Shown here piece by piece: positions 24,806 to 34,106 of a stretch of 36,432 bases of DNA (positions are counted from its first letter, which is position 1; every line of letters starts with the position of its first letter). Source of the DNA: Alphaproteobacteria bacterium (GTDB lineage: Bacteria > Pseudomonadota > Alphaproteobacteria > UBA9655). The position numbers and the translations under genes are program-made. The DNA lies in the NCBI GenBank assembly GCA_021731585.1, contig JAKFXB010000021.1, positions 1 to 36,432 of the forward strand. Reading direction: 5' to 3'. The notes beneath the pieces are model-generated. The model did no database searches, was not told the origin of the DNA, and worked only from the letters and a program-made list of their open reading frames with translations.

Positions 24806-25638
24806 TGGGCACTCGCAAGACCAACGACAAAAATCCCCTTGTCCTGAGCCAGCTTTATCATCTCATCACGATTCAGAATCAGCGTTCTCCCCGCCTCGAT
24901 GGCAATCCCCCGCAAACCCGACTTTAAAGCCTTTTGAACGGTTCCCAGTCCTACTGTCGGGAGATCCACCCGATTCTCTTGCTGGCGTTTAGCAACCTTC
25001 ACTAAAATGGCGCCTAAACCTGGGCGCTTTAAAGTTGTCACCCGCTCAATCAGCCCATCGGTCCCTTCAATGGCCTCAACACCCAGAACAAGGCCTTCTT
25101 GAACCACAACAGCTTGCCCCACATCTGCCGGGCTTAAGGCAGACAAAACTTCAATGCCCCGACCAATGTCTTGCCAGGCCTGATCATCAAGTTTCTCTGA
25201 AGTTAATAGACCTTCTGGGGCTAAAAGTTCTGTCAAGATATCTGTTGGTCCCACAACATGGTAGCCCTGCCCTTCCACCATTTCGATAAGAAATTTCAAA
25301 AGATTATCATCGCCAAGCGCTTTTTTCCCAAGCTTACCAAGCCATTTTAGACCTTCCCAATCGGGACGAATTTCACTTAAAGCAGGACGGGTCATTGATC
25401 CTGCCGCAACAATTTCTTTGATATGATGGTCTTTAAAGCATTTTAAGGCTTTTCCTATCTCTCCAAAATTTAACCAGAGGTGAGGCAAATCTTGAATAAA
25501 TTCCTCATCGGCTTGCCCTTTAAAAGCAAGGACAACATAAGGTCTTTTCTGACTTTTAAAAACTTCAACAAGAACGCGAGGAAGCTCTCCCTTTCCGGCT
25601 AAGAGCGCAATCGGAAGCTGACTAGCCGTTATCTGCAC
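24787..25638 (-). CDS. lpxI: UDP-2,3-diacylglucosamine pyrophosphatase LpxI
   Basis: This 283-residue enzyme hydrolyses UDP-2,3-diacylglucosamine to lipid X and UMP, replacing LpxH in alphaproteobacteria. Recognisable parts are PIALLAGKGELPRVL, the linker with AAGSMTRPAL, GDDNLLKFLIEMVEGQGY and the C-terminal GLRGIAIEAGRTLILNRDE followed by GIFVVGL. The GTG at 25638 is the preferred start: AAGGAG lies 7 bases upstream within lpxA and the protein then begins directly before the Rossmann-like fold. An upstream frame to 25683 would add 15 residues overlapping lpxA. It overlaps lpxA by 17 bases and lpxB by 19, so translation is probably coupled. Confidence 0.94.
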   Translation of the reverse strand: MQITASQLPIALLAGKGELPRVLVEVFKSQKRPYVVLAFKGQADEEFIQDLPHLWLNFGEIGKALKCFKDHHIKEIVAAGSMTRPALSEIRPDWEGLKWLGKLGKKALGDDNLLKFLIEMVEGQGYHVVGPTDILTELLAPEGLLTSEKLDDQAWQDIGRGIEVLSALSPADVGQAVVVQEGLVLGVEAIEGTDGLIERVTTLKRPGLGAILVKVAKRQQENRVDLPTVGLGTVQKALKSGLRGIAIEAGRTLILNRDEMIKLAQDKGIFVVGLASAQCHPER

Positions 25639-26470
25639 GTGCAGGCTCCTTGGCCTCACTTGCTCCCGATTCCCATTCTTCATCGGGCAGGCTCAAGCGT
25701 CGTTCGGGGTCTTCGGAAATAAAGGCAAGAAGCTCTTTTACGGTTTGAGCTTCCCCAAGAGTTTCACGAATTTGGGCGATTTTACTTTCGAGTGTTCCTT
25801 GGTGCTTACGAGATAAAAGCTTAAATGCATGGCGTAACGCATGAATTTCAGCACGCTCAAAACCACGCCGTTTCATTCCTATAAGGTTCAATCCCTCAAG
25901 GGCTGAGCGCTTGGCCATAATCATGCCAAAAGGAATCACGTCTTCGTTCACACCGGCTGTGCCAGAAATCATGGCATAGGCTCCAATACGCACAAATTGA
26001 TGAATCGCAGCCAATCCCCCAATATTCACAAAATCTCCAACGGTTACCTCACCGCCGAGGGTTGCATTGTTGGCCATAATAACATTATTTCCTATAATAC
26101 AATCATGACCAATGTGAGACCCAATCATAATATAACAGTTGTTACCAACTATTGTTTTCATACGGCCATTAGCCGTTCCCCGATGAATGGTGACATGTTC
26201 GCGAAGGATACACTTCTCCCCAATTTCAAGAGCAGAGTCTTCTCCCTTATAATGAATGCTTTGTGGCACAAGCCCAAGAGTTGCAAAGGGGAAAACTTCC
26301 GTGCCCGCACCAATTGTCGTATGCCCCTCAACAACAACGTGAGAATGAAGTTTAACGTTCTCTTTTAACACCACATCAGGACCAACAAGGCAATACGGAC
26401 CTACGGAAACGCCATCTGAAAGCTTGGCCTTTTTATCAACAATGGCCGTTGCATGGATTTGATTGGACAT
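25622..26470 (-). CDS. lpxA: Acyl-ACP--UDP-N-acetylglucosamine O-acyltransferase
   Basis: This 282-residue enzyme performs the first step of lipid A synthesis. It consists of left-handed beta-helix hexapeptide repeats in the first 190 residues, with the catalytic His122 in GSHIGHDC and the conserved GLVPQSIHYKGE and IHRGTANG loops. A helical C-terminal domain follows. It is about 20 residues longer than E. coli LpxA; the extra part is an acidic/Ala-rich tail (EEWESGASEAKEP). AAGG precedes the ATG. It lies 21 bases behind fabZ in the lipid A operon. Confidence 0.97.
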   Translation of the reverse strand: MSNQIHATAIVDKKAKLSDGVSVGPYCLVGPDVVLKENVKLHSHVVVEGHTTIGAGTEVFPFATLGLVPQSIHYKGEDSALEIGEKCILREHVTIHRGTANGRMKTIVGNNCYIMIGSHIGHDCIIGNNVIMANNATLGGEVTVGDFVNIGGLAAIHQFVRIGAYAMISGTAGVNEDVIPFGMIMAKRSALEGLNLIGMKRRGFERAEIHALRHAFKLLSRKHQGTLESKIAQIRETLGEAQTVKELLAFISEDPERRLSLPDEEWESGASEAKEPARADNG

Positions 26471-26491
26471 GAAAAAACCTTTATAAAAAAA

Positions 26492-26977
26492 TTAATTATC
26501 AGCAATCATCGCTGTTTTAAGAGCCTCAGCAACAACCTCGCCATTAACCTTTGCTACGCCCTTAAAACGCCAAACATTACCACGTCGATGGGTTCGGAAA
26601 ACTTCCAAATGGAGTACATCTCCCGGAAAGACCATTTTCCGAAAACGCGCTTCATCAATTCCCAAAAAATAAACAAGCTTATCTTCGTCGTAAAGGTTTA
26701 ATGAGTGCATGGCAAGGGTCGCCGCCGTTTGGGCAAGAGCTTCAATAATCATCACCCCAGGCATCACAGCTTTCTTAGGGAAATGCCCCTTAAAATACCA
26801 ATCATCTGCGGATGTTTTTTTAATGCCTACTGCGCTTTCTCCAGGAATGACATCGATCAAGCGATCCACCATAAGCATCGGCGGCCGATGGGGCAGAATG
26901 CGCATAATTTGTTCCAAATTGATTTCAGGAAGTTCTTTACTTTCCACGGGGTCTACGTGTGCTTCTTGTGTCGTCAT
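26492..26977 (-). CDS. fabZ: 3-hydroxyacyl-ACP dehydratase FabZ
   Basis: This 161-residue hot-dog fold dehydratase serves fatty acid elongation. Catalytic His65 is in KGHFPKKAVMPGV and Glu79 in MIIEALAQ; ILPHRPPMLMVDR is the family's N-terminal signature. About 18 extra N-terminal residues (MTTQEAHVDPVESKELPE) precede the usual start region. Its place between lpxD and lpxA is the classical arrangement, balancing use of hydroxyacyl-ACP between membrane phospholipid and lipid A. Confidence 0.97.
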   Translation of the reverse strand: MTTQEAHVDPVESKELPEINLEQIMRILPHRPPMLMVDRLIDVIPGESAVGIKKTSADDWYFKGHFPKKAVMPGVMIIEALAQTAATLAMHSLNLYDEDKLVYFLGIDEARFRKMVFPGDVLHLEVFRTHRRGNVWRFKGVAKVNGEVVAEALKTAMIADN

Positions 26978-26989
26978 GTTTTCTAACCT

Positions 26990-28027
26990 TTAACTTACTT
27001 TTTTCCGAGTATCCTCAACAAGTTTCTTCAAAATAGCGACTTGGCGAAAATACGTCTTAAACGGCAGTGCAGGGCTTCCCATCATCACTTCTTGAGGATC
27101 CACATCTCTCATAATCCCACATTTAGCTGCGAGACGGGCCCCAGAGCCAATTTTAAGATTGTCAGCAATACCTACTTGCCCTCCGGCTGCTACATAATCA
27201 CCAAGTTTTGTACTTCCTGCAACCCCTGTTTGAGCCACCATGACGCATCCCTTCCCAAAATGGACGTTATGAGCCACCATGACTAAATTGTCGATACGGG
27301 TTCCAAGGCCAATAATTGTATCTGCTCCACTGCCTCTGTCAACGGTTGTGTTGGCCCCAATTTCCACATAATCGTGAATAAGGACACGCCCTAATTGAGG
27401 CACAGGAACATGTCCCCCCATGTCTCCTGGATCCATAAAGAAACCAAAACCACTTTGACCAATGCGCGCGCCCGGTTTAATGTTCACACACTTTCCAATG
27501 ATCGCATGGGAGATGGAAACATGACTTCCAATGGTTGTGTTTTCGCCAATAGAAACACCTTCTTCAATAACCGTATAGGCCCCCACAACGACGCCGTCAC
27601 CCAGCTCAGTATCTGCACCGATGATCGCCAAGGGACCAACAACCACGTCTTTGCCCAGCTTAGCAGAAGGATCAATAATTGCGGTGGAATCAATTCTACC
27701 GGCTTTCTTCTCTTGAGGGTAGAAAGCCGTTGCTATCATGGCAAAAGAACGGTGGGGATACTTGGCCACAAGAAGAGCCATGTTTTTAGGAGCGCGATCA
27801 GCCATTTCTTCTCCAAGAATACAAGCTAATGCTTTTGTGTCTTGTAAAAGGGCCTGGTATTTTGTGTTATGCAAAACCCCAATACAGCTCGCATCCGCCT
27901 CATTTAAAGGCGCCACATCGTGGATAAGAAGTGCAGGATCCCCTCTATAGATCTCACATTGACCAATCTTGGCTAACTGCTCAAGGGTAAAGGGCCCTTT
28001 TTTCTTAAAAAATCGCGGATCTGCCAT
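26990..28027 (-). CDS. lpxD: UDP-3-O-acylglucosamine N-acyltransferase
   Basis: This 345-residue enzyme adds the N-linked hydroxyacyl chain in lipid A synthesis. An N-terminal uridine-binding domain (about 1-105) is followed by hexapeptide repeats. The conserved segments are IGQSGFGF, VEIGANTTVDRGS and the catalytic-His region IDNLVMVAHNVHFG. A C-terminal helix closes the protein (FKTYFRQVAILKKLVED). No bamA or ompH gene precedes it in the window; the upstream 386 bases hold no clear gene, so transcription of the lpx operon probably begins there. Confidence 0.97.
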   Translation of the reverse strand: MADPRFFKKKGPFTLEQLAKIGQCEIYRGDPALLIHDVAPLNEADASCIGVLHNTKYQALLQDTKALACILGEEMADRAPKNMALLVAKYPHRSFAMIATAFYPQEKKAGRIDSTAIIDPSAKLGKDVVVGPLAIIGADTELGDGVVVGAYTVIEEGVSIGENTTIGSHVSISHAIIGKCVNIKPGARIGQSGFGFFMDPGDMGGHVPVPQLGRVLIHDYVEIGANTTVDRGSGADTIIGLGTRIDNLVMVAHNVHFGKGCVMVAQTGVAGSTKLGDYVAAGGQVGIADNLKIGSGARLAAKCGIMRDVDPQEVMMGSPALPFKTYFRQVAILKKLVEDTRKKVS

Positions 28028-28413
28028 AATTCCAAAATCTATTTATTGACTACTGTAAACTATATAACGAGATTTCCCGCTAAAGACAAAGAGTTTTTTA
28101 GGTGGCTACGTGAGATAAGGCATTTTCTGAATATTGGTAAAAATATGCAGTGTTTTTTATCTACATCCTCACGGAGGTGAGGCATATGAAAACCTTGTAA
28201 GGAAAGCCTTCTGATAAATCTAGTCAATTTTTGATTGCGAGGCATTTCCCAAAAACAGGATAGAGAGTCGCAAGCAAGCAAATAAAAACTTAATGTTGTA
28301 GAATATCCTGCAAAATAAGTATTGCAAAATTTAGAAAAATCACTACCTTAAAAGAAAAGCGAATAAGTTAATTTATTAAAAGTAGTTCACAATATTAAAT
28401 AGGAGTTTTTAAA
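28028..28413. other. Intergenic region with a hairpin-embedded Shine-Dalgarno and mini-ORF
   Basis: This gap between divergent lpxD and a small secreted-protein gene holds no clear protein gene. On the plus strand a perfect hairpin, CCTCAC-GGAG-GTGAGG (28167-28182), contains an excellent Shine-Dalgarno (GGAGGTGA). Eight bases after GGAGG an ATG opens the four-codon ORF MKTL (28186-28200). The following codons stay open for about 20 more residues up to a TAG. This could be a leader peptide or a remnant. TTGCGA and TCGCAA near 28232-28275 form a loose inverted repeat. A minus-strand open frame at 28060-28281 lacks any recognisable feature. Confidence 0.3.
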
Positions 28414-28806
28414 ATGAAAAATATTATTTTATCTGCTGCAATTTTTGGATGTATTTTTGCGCAACCTTCTTTTGCAATTTTTGAGGATCAAGACATGAAA
28501 GGTCCTCCCCATTTTCGAACAAGAACTAAAGCTATTTCTATTGAAGAAGCAATAGGAATAATAAATGCGAGACAAGTCACTACACCTTTAGGAACATATA
28601 AACTTGGAAGGGATTTCGACGGTCAACCGATCCAAGTTGACGAGCTACAAGATGACAAGGTAATAGGTAATGATATAAGATTATCTGAATTAATAAATAA
28701 TGGACTCACACCTGAAGTAACGATAGATTATTTTACTGCATTGGAGCAAGTTCCATTGGGGAGAGATCCTCGTCAACATCATATTTTGGTCTTCAAAAAG
28801 GATTAA
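28414..28806 (+). CDS. Small secreted protein, unknown function
   Basis: This 130-residue protein has a clean signal peptide (1-21, ending PSFA-I) and an AGGAG 8 bases before the ATG. The mature part is mixed and hydrophilic, without Cys, and contains ISIEEAIGIINARQV and a Gly/Asp-rich middle (LGRDFDGQPIQVDE). No family was recognised. It is probably monocistronic: a strong terminator follows 37 bases after the stop and the next gene is on the other strand. It is most likely periplasmic or exported. Confidence 0.7.
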   Translation: MKNIILSAAIFGCIFAQPSFAIFEDQDMKGPPHFRTRTKAISIEEAIGIINARQVTTPLGTYKLGRDFDGQPIQVDELQDDKVIGNDIRLSELINNGLTPEVTIDYFTALEQVPLGRDPRQHHILVFKKD

Positions 28807-28843
28807 GGGCCTACCATAAATAACACAGAAAAGTATTGTACAT

Positions 28844-28880
28844 TACCACGGGCTTATACCCGTGGTATTTATTTTGTCTA
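28844..28880 (+). terminator. Rho-independent terminator
   Basis: A perfect 9-bp stem (TACCACGGG with CCCGTGGTA, 28844-28867) with a 6-base loop is followed by TTTATTTTGT. It stands 37 bases after the stop of the small secreted-protein gene. Between here and the photolyase stop at 29016 nothing else is seen. Confidence 0.9.
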
Positions 28881-29015
28881 AAGCACGAATACAATACGCT
28901 TGCCCCAAATTTTCTTTTCCTTGTTGTTCAATGTACTCCTTAAAACTTTTGCAACTCGAGAAATGGCTAAACAAGAAGCTTATGTTGCCTGGAGACACTA
29001 AGAATCAGGAACATA

Positions 29016-30416
29016 TTATAGAGAACGCAGCGCCTCCAGTGCTCTCTTTCGAGCAAAAGCATGATCAACGATAGGAAAGGGATAGGTCGTTCCTAACTCA
29101 ATTCCTGCCCTTTCCAAAATTTCAATTGGAGCTTGCCAAGGAGAATGAATATAAGGAAAATCCAAAACGTGAAGCTCTGGCACCCATTGTTTTATATAAA
29201 TGCCCTCTGAGTCAAATTTTTGACTTTGAAGAGAAGGGTTAAAAATGCGGAAATAAGGCGCTGCATCCGCCCCACATCCCGCAACCCACTGCCAGCTAAC
29301 CGCATTGTTGGCAAGATCTGCATCAACGAGGGTATCCCAAAACCACTCTTCCCCCTTCTGCCAAGGAAGGAGGAGGTGTTTTACTAAGAATGAGGCCACA
29401 ACCATGCGAACCCGATTATGCATAGAGCCTGTATGCCAAAGCTCTCTCATCCCCGCATCTACCAAAGGGTATCCCGTTTGGCCAGTCTGCCACGCTTTAA
29501 GGGTATCTGCATTCTCTTCCCATGGAAAACGGTCAAAAGATGGTCTTAAGGGTTTGGAGGGTAATTCTGGGAAGTGAAAGAGAAGATGATAAGAGAATTC
29601 TCGCCATCCTAACTGCCTTAAGAAAGGAAGAGCTTCAGCTCCATAAATTTGCGAAGTTTGATGCCAAATTTGAGTAGGGCTTAATTCTCCCCAGTGAAGA
29701 TGGGGAGATAAGTGGGATGTGCCGTTTTCTGAAGGATAGTCTCTTTTTCTAGCATAAGCTTCAACTCCATCATCCTCTAAAAAGTGGTTCAGCCTTTCCC
29801 AAGCTCCCTTCTCTCCAGGCTGCCAAGCTTCTTCCAAACTCTGCCCCCATAAGGTGGGAGAAAGCCCCAATTCTTCAAGAGCCTCAGAGGAAACATCTGT
29901 CTTCCACCCTTGAAGGTCAGGAATAGGAGTTAGTTTAGGAAAATTAAGACTTTGAAGGGCCTTCCAAAAAGGAGTGAAAACCTGATAAGGTCCTTTTGTT
30001 TTCGTTTGAATTTCCCAAGGCTCAACCAAAAGAGATCCATTGAAACTCTGGCAAGGAATGCCTTCCTTTGTAAAGTAGGATTTAATCTCCTTATCTCGGT
30101 TAATAGCATAGGGCTCATAGCATCGATTCCAATAAATTCCACAAGCCTTTGTTTCTTGAGCAAGGGTTTTTAAGACATGAAGAGGGTTTCCCCTTCTAAA
30201 AATAAGCTGAATCCCTCGTTCATGAAGAGATTGCTTGAGAGCGCCCAGACTCTTATAAAGCCACCACCTTGAGGCCCCTCCAGGAGGCCAAGGGTCCTGC
30301 TCATCCCAAATATATACTGCAAAAAAGGGATGATTGGCTGCAACGTGAAGTGCCGGATTATCAGCCAATCTTAAATCTTGCCTGAACCACAGAATGGCTG
30401 GTTTTTCTTCAGTCAT
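29016..30416 (-). CDS. phrB: Deoxyribodipyrimidine photolyase (class I cryptochrome/photolyase family)
   Basis: This 466-residue protein repairs cyclobutane pyrimidine dimers using blue light. The N-terminal antenna domain begins ILWFRQDLRLADNPAL. The C-terminal FAD-binding domain shows LSPHLHWGELSP, GQTGYPLVDAGMREL, TGSMHNRVRMVVASFLVKHL and DADLANNAVSWQWVAGCGAD, which are diagnostic of class I CPD photolyases. The length is typical. It begins 6 bases after the flavodoxin-like gene, so the two may be co-transcribed. A light-dependent enzyme suggests that the bacterium or its host is exposed to daylight at times, which is inference. Confidence 0.94.
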   Translation of the reverse strand: MTEEKPAILWFRQDLRLADNPALHVAANHPFFAVYIWDEQDPWPPGGASRWWLYKSLGALKQSLHERGIQLIFRRGNPLHVLKTLAQETKACGIYWNRCYEPYAINRDKEIKSYFTKEGIPCQSFNGSLLVEPWEIQTKTKGPYQVFTPFWKALQSLNFPKLTPIPDLQGWKTDVSSEALEELGLSPTLWGQSLEEAWQPGEKGAWERLNHFLEDDGVEAYARKRDYPSENGTSHLSPHLHWGELSPTQIWHQTSQIYGAEALPFLRQLGWREFSYHLLFHFPELPSKPLRPSFDRFPWEENADTLKAWQTGQTGYPLVDAGMRELWHTGSMHNRVRMVVASFLVKHLLLPWQKGEEWFWDTLVDADLANNAVSWQWVAGCGADAAPYFRIFNPSLQSQKFDSEGIYIKQWVPELHVLDFPYIHSPWQAPIEILERAGIELGTTYPFPIVDHAFARKRALEALRSL

Positions 30417-30422
30417 TTAAGC

Positions 30423-31004
30423 CTATGGCTTCCCTGCTTCCCATCTAGCAGAGATCTCAGCAACCCTGTGACCTAAATGTTTAGCTGTCAGTCTATCTGA
30501 TTTTGGAGGCGCTGTATCCGGCCCTTCGTCTGCATTGGATTGCGCAAAAGCACCACCAAAGGCGCCCAATCTATTGAGATCTTCTATGGAAGCTGTGGAA
30601 CTATTATTTCCGGGCATCAATCCAAGACCAACCCAAATCATCCCATGCTGTTGGGACAGGTTAAACATAGCATGGAGGCTTTGAAGTTTATCACCATTTT
30701 GAGAGCCAGAGTTAATAAATGCAGCGGCAAGTTTATCTTTCCACTTCATTTCCATCCATCTTTTTGAGGTTTTTTCAGCGAAAATCCAAAACCCGGCTGA
30801 AACAGATCCCATATATGTAGGGGCTCCAAAAATGATGGCCGTGGCATGATCAAGATCTTCCCAGTGAGAATCAACGTCCTCTACGGAAATGAGTATGCCT
30901 GTAGCCTTTTTACTTTCCTGAACGCCTTCCAAAACAGATTCGGCTAATTTTTTTGTATGTCCGTATCCTGAATGATAAACAATCGCAACACTTGGTTTTG
31001 TCAT
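30423..31004 (-). CDS. Flavodoxin-like NAD(P)H:quinone / FMN reductase
   Basis: This 193-residue protein has the flavodoxin fold. YHSGYGHTKKLAE (about 10-22) is the FMN phosphate-binding loop and IIFGAPTYMGSVSAGF the second FMN loop. It resembles the WrbA/flavodoxin-family oxidoreductases, though the C-terminal half (AFAQSNADEGPDTAPPKSD) is closer to the stand-alone NADPH-dependent FMN reductase group. GAGG lies 6 bases before the ATG. Likely roles are quinone detoxification or reduced-flavin supply; a link to the adjacent photolyase's FAD is possible but unproven. Confidence 0.82.
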   Translation of the reverse strand: MTKPSVAIVYHSGYGHTKKLAESVLEGVQESKKATGILISVEDVDSHWEDLDHATAIIFGAPTYMGSVSAGFWIFAEKTSKRWMEMKWKDKLAAAFINSGSQNGDKLQSLHAMFNLSQQHGMIWVGLGLMPGNNSSTASIEDLNRLGAFGGAFAQSNADEGPDTAPPKSDRLTAKHLGHRVAEISARWEAGKP

Positions 31005-31097
31005 TTTTTCCTCATTTTTTTATTACTTGAAATTTATCCTACAACCAGATGACAAAAATGAAAAGCTTGTGGAGTAGCATAGAGTTATACCGATGCT

Positions 31098-34079
31098 CTA
31101 CTCCTCCTCTAAATTAAATAATGCTATATTACCACCGCTGGCCATGGTATTATAACTGAAGGTCCGCTCTACAGCAAAGCGTGGCAGGTAATGGGGCCCG
31201 CCGGCCTTGGGGCCACTGCCAGAAAGGCCTTCCCCGCCAAAAGGCTGAACGCCGACAACAGCACCAATCATAGTGCGATTTACATAAAGGTTCCCTACAT
31301 GGGCTTTAGTGCGCACTTTTTCAATGGTACTTTCAATGCGGCTCTCAAGGCCCATAGTTAGGCCATAGCCTTTGTGATTGATGGCGGCAATGACTACATC
31401 AAGATCTTTGGCCTTAAAGGGTGCCACATGAAGGATGGGGCCAAAAACTTCATTTGAAAGAGCCTCAATGCCTTTAATCTCAATAATAGAGGGAGCCACA
31501 AAATTTCCCTTCAATTTGGGAAGAGACGTACGTGCCAAAGGTTTATGGTGCTTTACATAAGCCTCTATTTCCTCTCGTGCCTCCTCATTGATCACGGGGC
31601 CCACATCGGTTGAAAGCAGCGCAGGATCACCCACCGTCAGGTTCTCCATCGCCTCCCCCAGCATCGCAAGGGTCTGATCGTAAATATCGTCTTGAAGGTA
31701 GATAATCCTCAAAGCAGAACACCGCTGTCCCGCACTTTGAAAAGCAGACACAATAACATCATCCACCACTTGCTCAATCAGGGCCGAGGAGTCTACAATC
31801 ATAGCATTCAGGCCGCCCGTCTCTGCAATAAACGGCACGATGGGCCCTCCCCGTTCTGCGAGGATTTTCTGAATGCTTTGAGCTGTGGAGGTGGAGCCGG
31901 TAAACACAACGCCGCTAATGCGCTGATCTTCAATCAAAGGCGTTCCAAACACCTTGCTGGGACCATGGAGTAAATGCAGAATTTCCTTAGGCACGCCCGC
32001 CTCATGAAGAGCCCTTATGGCATGCCACGCAATCAAGGGGGTTACCGTTGCTGATTTTGCAATCACCCCATTGCCTGCCGCAAGAGCGGCCGTCACTTGG
32101 CCCATAAAAATGGCCAAGGGAAAGTTCCAGGGGCTGATACAAGCAAATACACCCCGTCCCCTAAGGAGCAGCTGATTCAGCTCACCCGTAGGGCCTGTAA
32201 GGGTTTGGGGCACCTCAAAATGCTTCAAGGCCTCGATAGCATAGTAACGGCAAAAATCCATGGCTTCCCGGAGCTCAGCCACCGCATCAGGGAGCGTCTT
32301 CCCCGCTTCTTCAATCAAAAGGCCCAAGAACAGCCCCCGCCTCTCCTCAAGGATATCCGCCGCTCTCTTTAAAATTTCCCCTCGCTGAGAAACTGGCATT
32401 TCATCCCACGCCACCTGATGAGTTGTGGCTTGGCTTAAGGCCTTATCAAGATCTTTGAGTATATTTTCCTTAGGGGTCCCATATTCTCCTTTGGCCTTTT
32501 CGATCTCAGCTTTTAAAGTTTCTAAGGTTTTCCTGTCATTCAGATCATATCCTTGAGAGTTTTCTCGAAGGGGGCCATAGATATCTTTGGGAAGGGGAAT
32601 CATGGGATGCTTGGAAGGCTCATGGGTTTCAAAAAACGTCAGGGGATCCTCAGCAATTTTCTCTGGGGGAACCTTAGAATCATAAATTTTATGAACAAAG
32701 GAGGAGTTAGCCCCATTCTCTAAAAGACGGCGCACAAGGTAAGGCAGCAGATCTCGGTCATCTCCCACGGGGGCGTACACCCTAACAGCAATGGGATGAG
32801 TATGACGAACGACCTTATATAGCTCTTCCCCCATCCCCTGCAAACGTTGGAACTCAATATCCGTTCGTGCCCCTGCCATCTCAAGGACTGCTGCCACCGT
32901 ATAGGCATTGTGGGTTGCAAATTGAGGGTAAAGGACGCCCTTGGCTTTTAAGAGCTGCTGAGCGCACGTAAGATAGGAAAGGTCTGTGGCAACCTTCCGC
33001 GTAAAGACGGGATAGTCAGGATACCCGCCGATTTGGGCGATTTTAATTTCCGAATCCCAATAGGCCCCTTTCACAAGGCGTACCATGAAGGGTTTTTGCG
33101 TTGTCTTGGCTAATTCATGCACCCACCCAATCACCGCAGGCGCACGGGTCTGATACGATTGAACCGCAAGACCAAACCCATCCCAATGTCTCAGCTCCTT
33201 TGTTTCAGAAACAGCTTTAATCAAATCAAGAGATAGCTCAAGACGAGCCGCTTCTTCTGCATCAATTGTCAGAGTAATTCCAGCTGTTTGCGCGCGCTGA
33301 CACAACTCAATCAAATCCGGGAGAAGTTCCTTCATGACCTCATCGTAATGAGAAAGGGCGTAGTGGGGATGCAGGGCGGAAAGTTTTATGGATATGCTGT
33401 CCCTTTCGTAGGGTGTATCCCCTGTTCCCTTTTGCTGCCCTAGAACCTCAATAGCATGGGTATAGGATTGCTTATAGGCCTTCGCTATCGACGGTGTGCG
33501 GGCCCCCTCCCCCAACATATCAAAGGAAAAACGATCTTGAAGCGTTTTAAGGCGGCGCTTTGACGCAGCTTCAATAGTCTGCCCCACGATGAATTCACGC
33601 CCCAAAATGTGCATAAATGCGCGAAAAATAGCTAAATTTACAGGCTGTACTACAGGTCCCAAGGGCGAGCCTTGCAAAGCACTGATGCTTTGAAGCCCCC
33701 ATCGAGAAACTTTGAGCAAGGTATCTTCCTCAAATCCTCCCTTATGCCAATCAAATTGGGAGAGTTTATCCTCCAAAAGAAGGCCCGCCGTATAAGAATC
33801 AGGAATGCGCAAGAAAGCTTCCGCAAGAGCCATTAAGGAGCGCCCTTCTGGCTCACTTAAGGGAAAGGCTTGCATAAAGCGTTGAATATTAAAAGTTCCC
33901 ATAGGCAAAACTCGCACGGCTTTAATCCATGCTTTGGCTTGGTGGGCAATAGAAGGAGTGGAGGCTTTTAGACCCTTTAAATCCTTTAATAGGGCTTTGA
34001 TTAACGACCCCTCATCTTGGGACAGAAGGTTTTCTAAGTCCGGATAAGAGGGGGGAGGCTCGCTCCATATCATCGGCAA
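31098..34079 (-). CDS. putA: Bifunctional proline dehydrogenase / L-glutamate gamma-semialdehyde dehydrogenase
   Basis: This 993-residue enzyme oxidises proline to glutamate. The PRODH barrel covers about 180-470, with SIKLSALHPHY, VRLVKGAYWDSEIK and QFATHNAYTV. The aldehyde dehydrogenase domain covers about 540-980, with ISPWNFPLAIFMGQ, FTGSTSTAQSI, IAETGGLNAM (Glu) and the nucleophile Cys787 in SAGQRCSALR. The N-terminal ribbon-helix-helix repressor domain of E. coli PutA is absent, so it is the non-regulatory type. The TTG at 34079 is 5 bases from GGAGG; the ATG at 34073 is an equally plausible start at longer spacing. The gene lies 27 bases behind ribokinase. Confidence 0.96.
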   Translation of the reverse strand: MPMIWSEPPPSYPDLENLLSQDEGSLIKALLKDLKGLKASTPSIAHQAKAWIKAVRVLPMGTFNIQRFMQAFPLSEPEGRSLMALAEAFLRIPDSYTAGLLLEDKLSQFDWHKGGFEEDTLLKVSRWGLQSISALQGSPLGPVVQPVNLAIFRAFMHILGREFIVGQTIEAASKRRLKTLQDRFSFDMLGEGARTPSIAKAYKQSYTHAIEVLGQQKGTGDTPYERDSISIKLSALHPHYALSHYDEVMKELLPDLIELCQRAQTAGITLTIDAEEAARLELSLDLIKAVSETKELRHWDGFGLAVQSYQTRAPAVIGWVHELAKTTQKPFMVRLVKGAYWDSEIKIAQIGGYPDYPVFTRKVATDLSYLTCAQQLLKAKGVLYPQFATHNAYTVAAVLEMAGARTDIEFQRLQGMGEELYKVVRHTHPIAVRVYAPVGDDRDLLPYLVRRLLENGANSSFVHKIYDSKVPPEKIAEDPLTFFETHEPSKHPMIPLPKDIYGPLRENSQGYDLNDRKTLETLKAEIEKAKGEYGTPKENILKDLDKALSQATTHQVAWDEMPVSQRGEILKRAADILEERRGLFLGLLIEEAGKTLPDAVAELREAMDFCRYYAIEALKHFEVPQTLTGPTGELNQLLLRGRGVFACISPWNFPLAIFMGQVTAALAAGNGVIAKSATVTPLIAWHAIRALHEAGVPKEILHLLHGPSKVFGTPLIEDQRISGVVFTGSTSTAQSIQKILAERGGPIVPFIAETGGLNAMIVDSSALIEQVVDDVIVSAFQSAGQRCSALRIIYLQDDIYDQTLAMLGEAMENLTVGDPALLSTDVGPVINEEAREEIEAYVKHHKPLARTSLPKLKGNFVAPSIIEIKGIEALSNEVFGPILHVAPFKAKDLDVVIAAINHKGYGLTMGLESRIESTIEKVRTKAHVGNLYVNRTMIGAVVGVQPFGGEGLSGSGPKAGGPHYLPRFAVERTFSYNTMASGGNIALFNLEEE

Positions 34080-34106
34080 AAGATCCTCCCGTTTTTTGAT
34101 TTTTAT

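Noticed and set aside
28060..28281. 73-codon minus-strand ORF upstream of lpxD
   Set aside because: It has no ribosome binding site, no domain and an atypical composition; treated as intergenic sequence.
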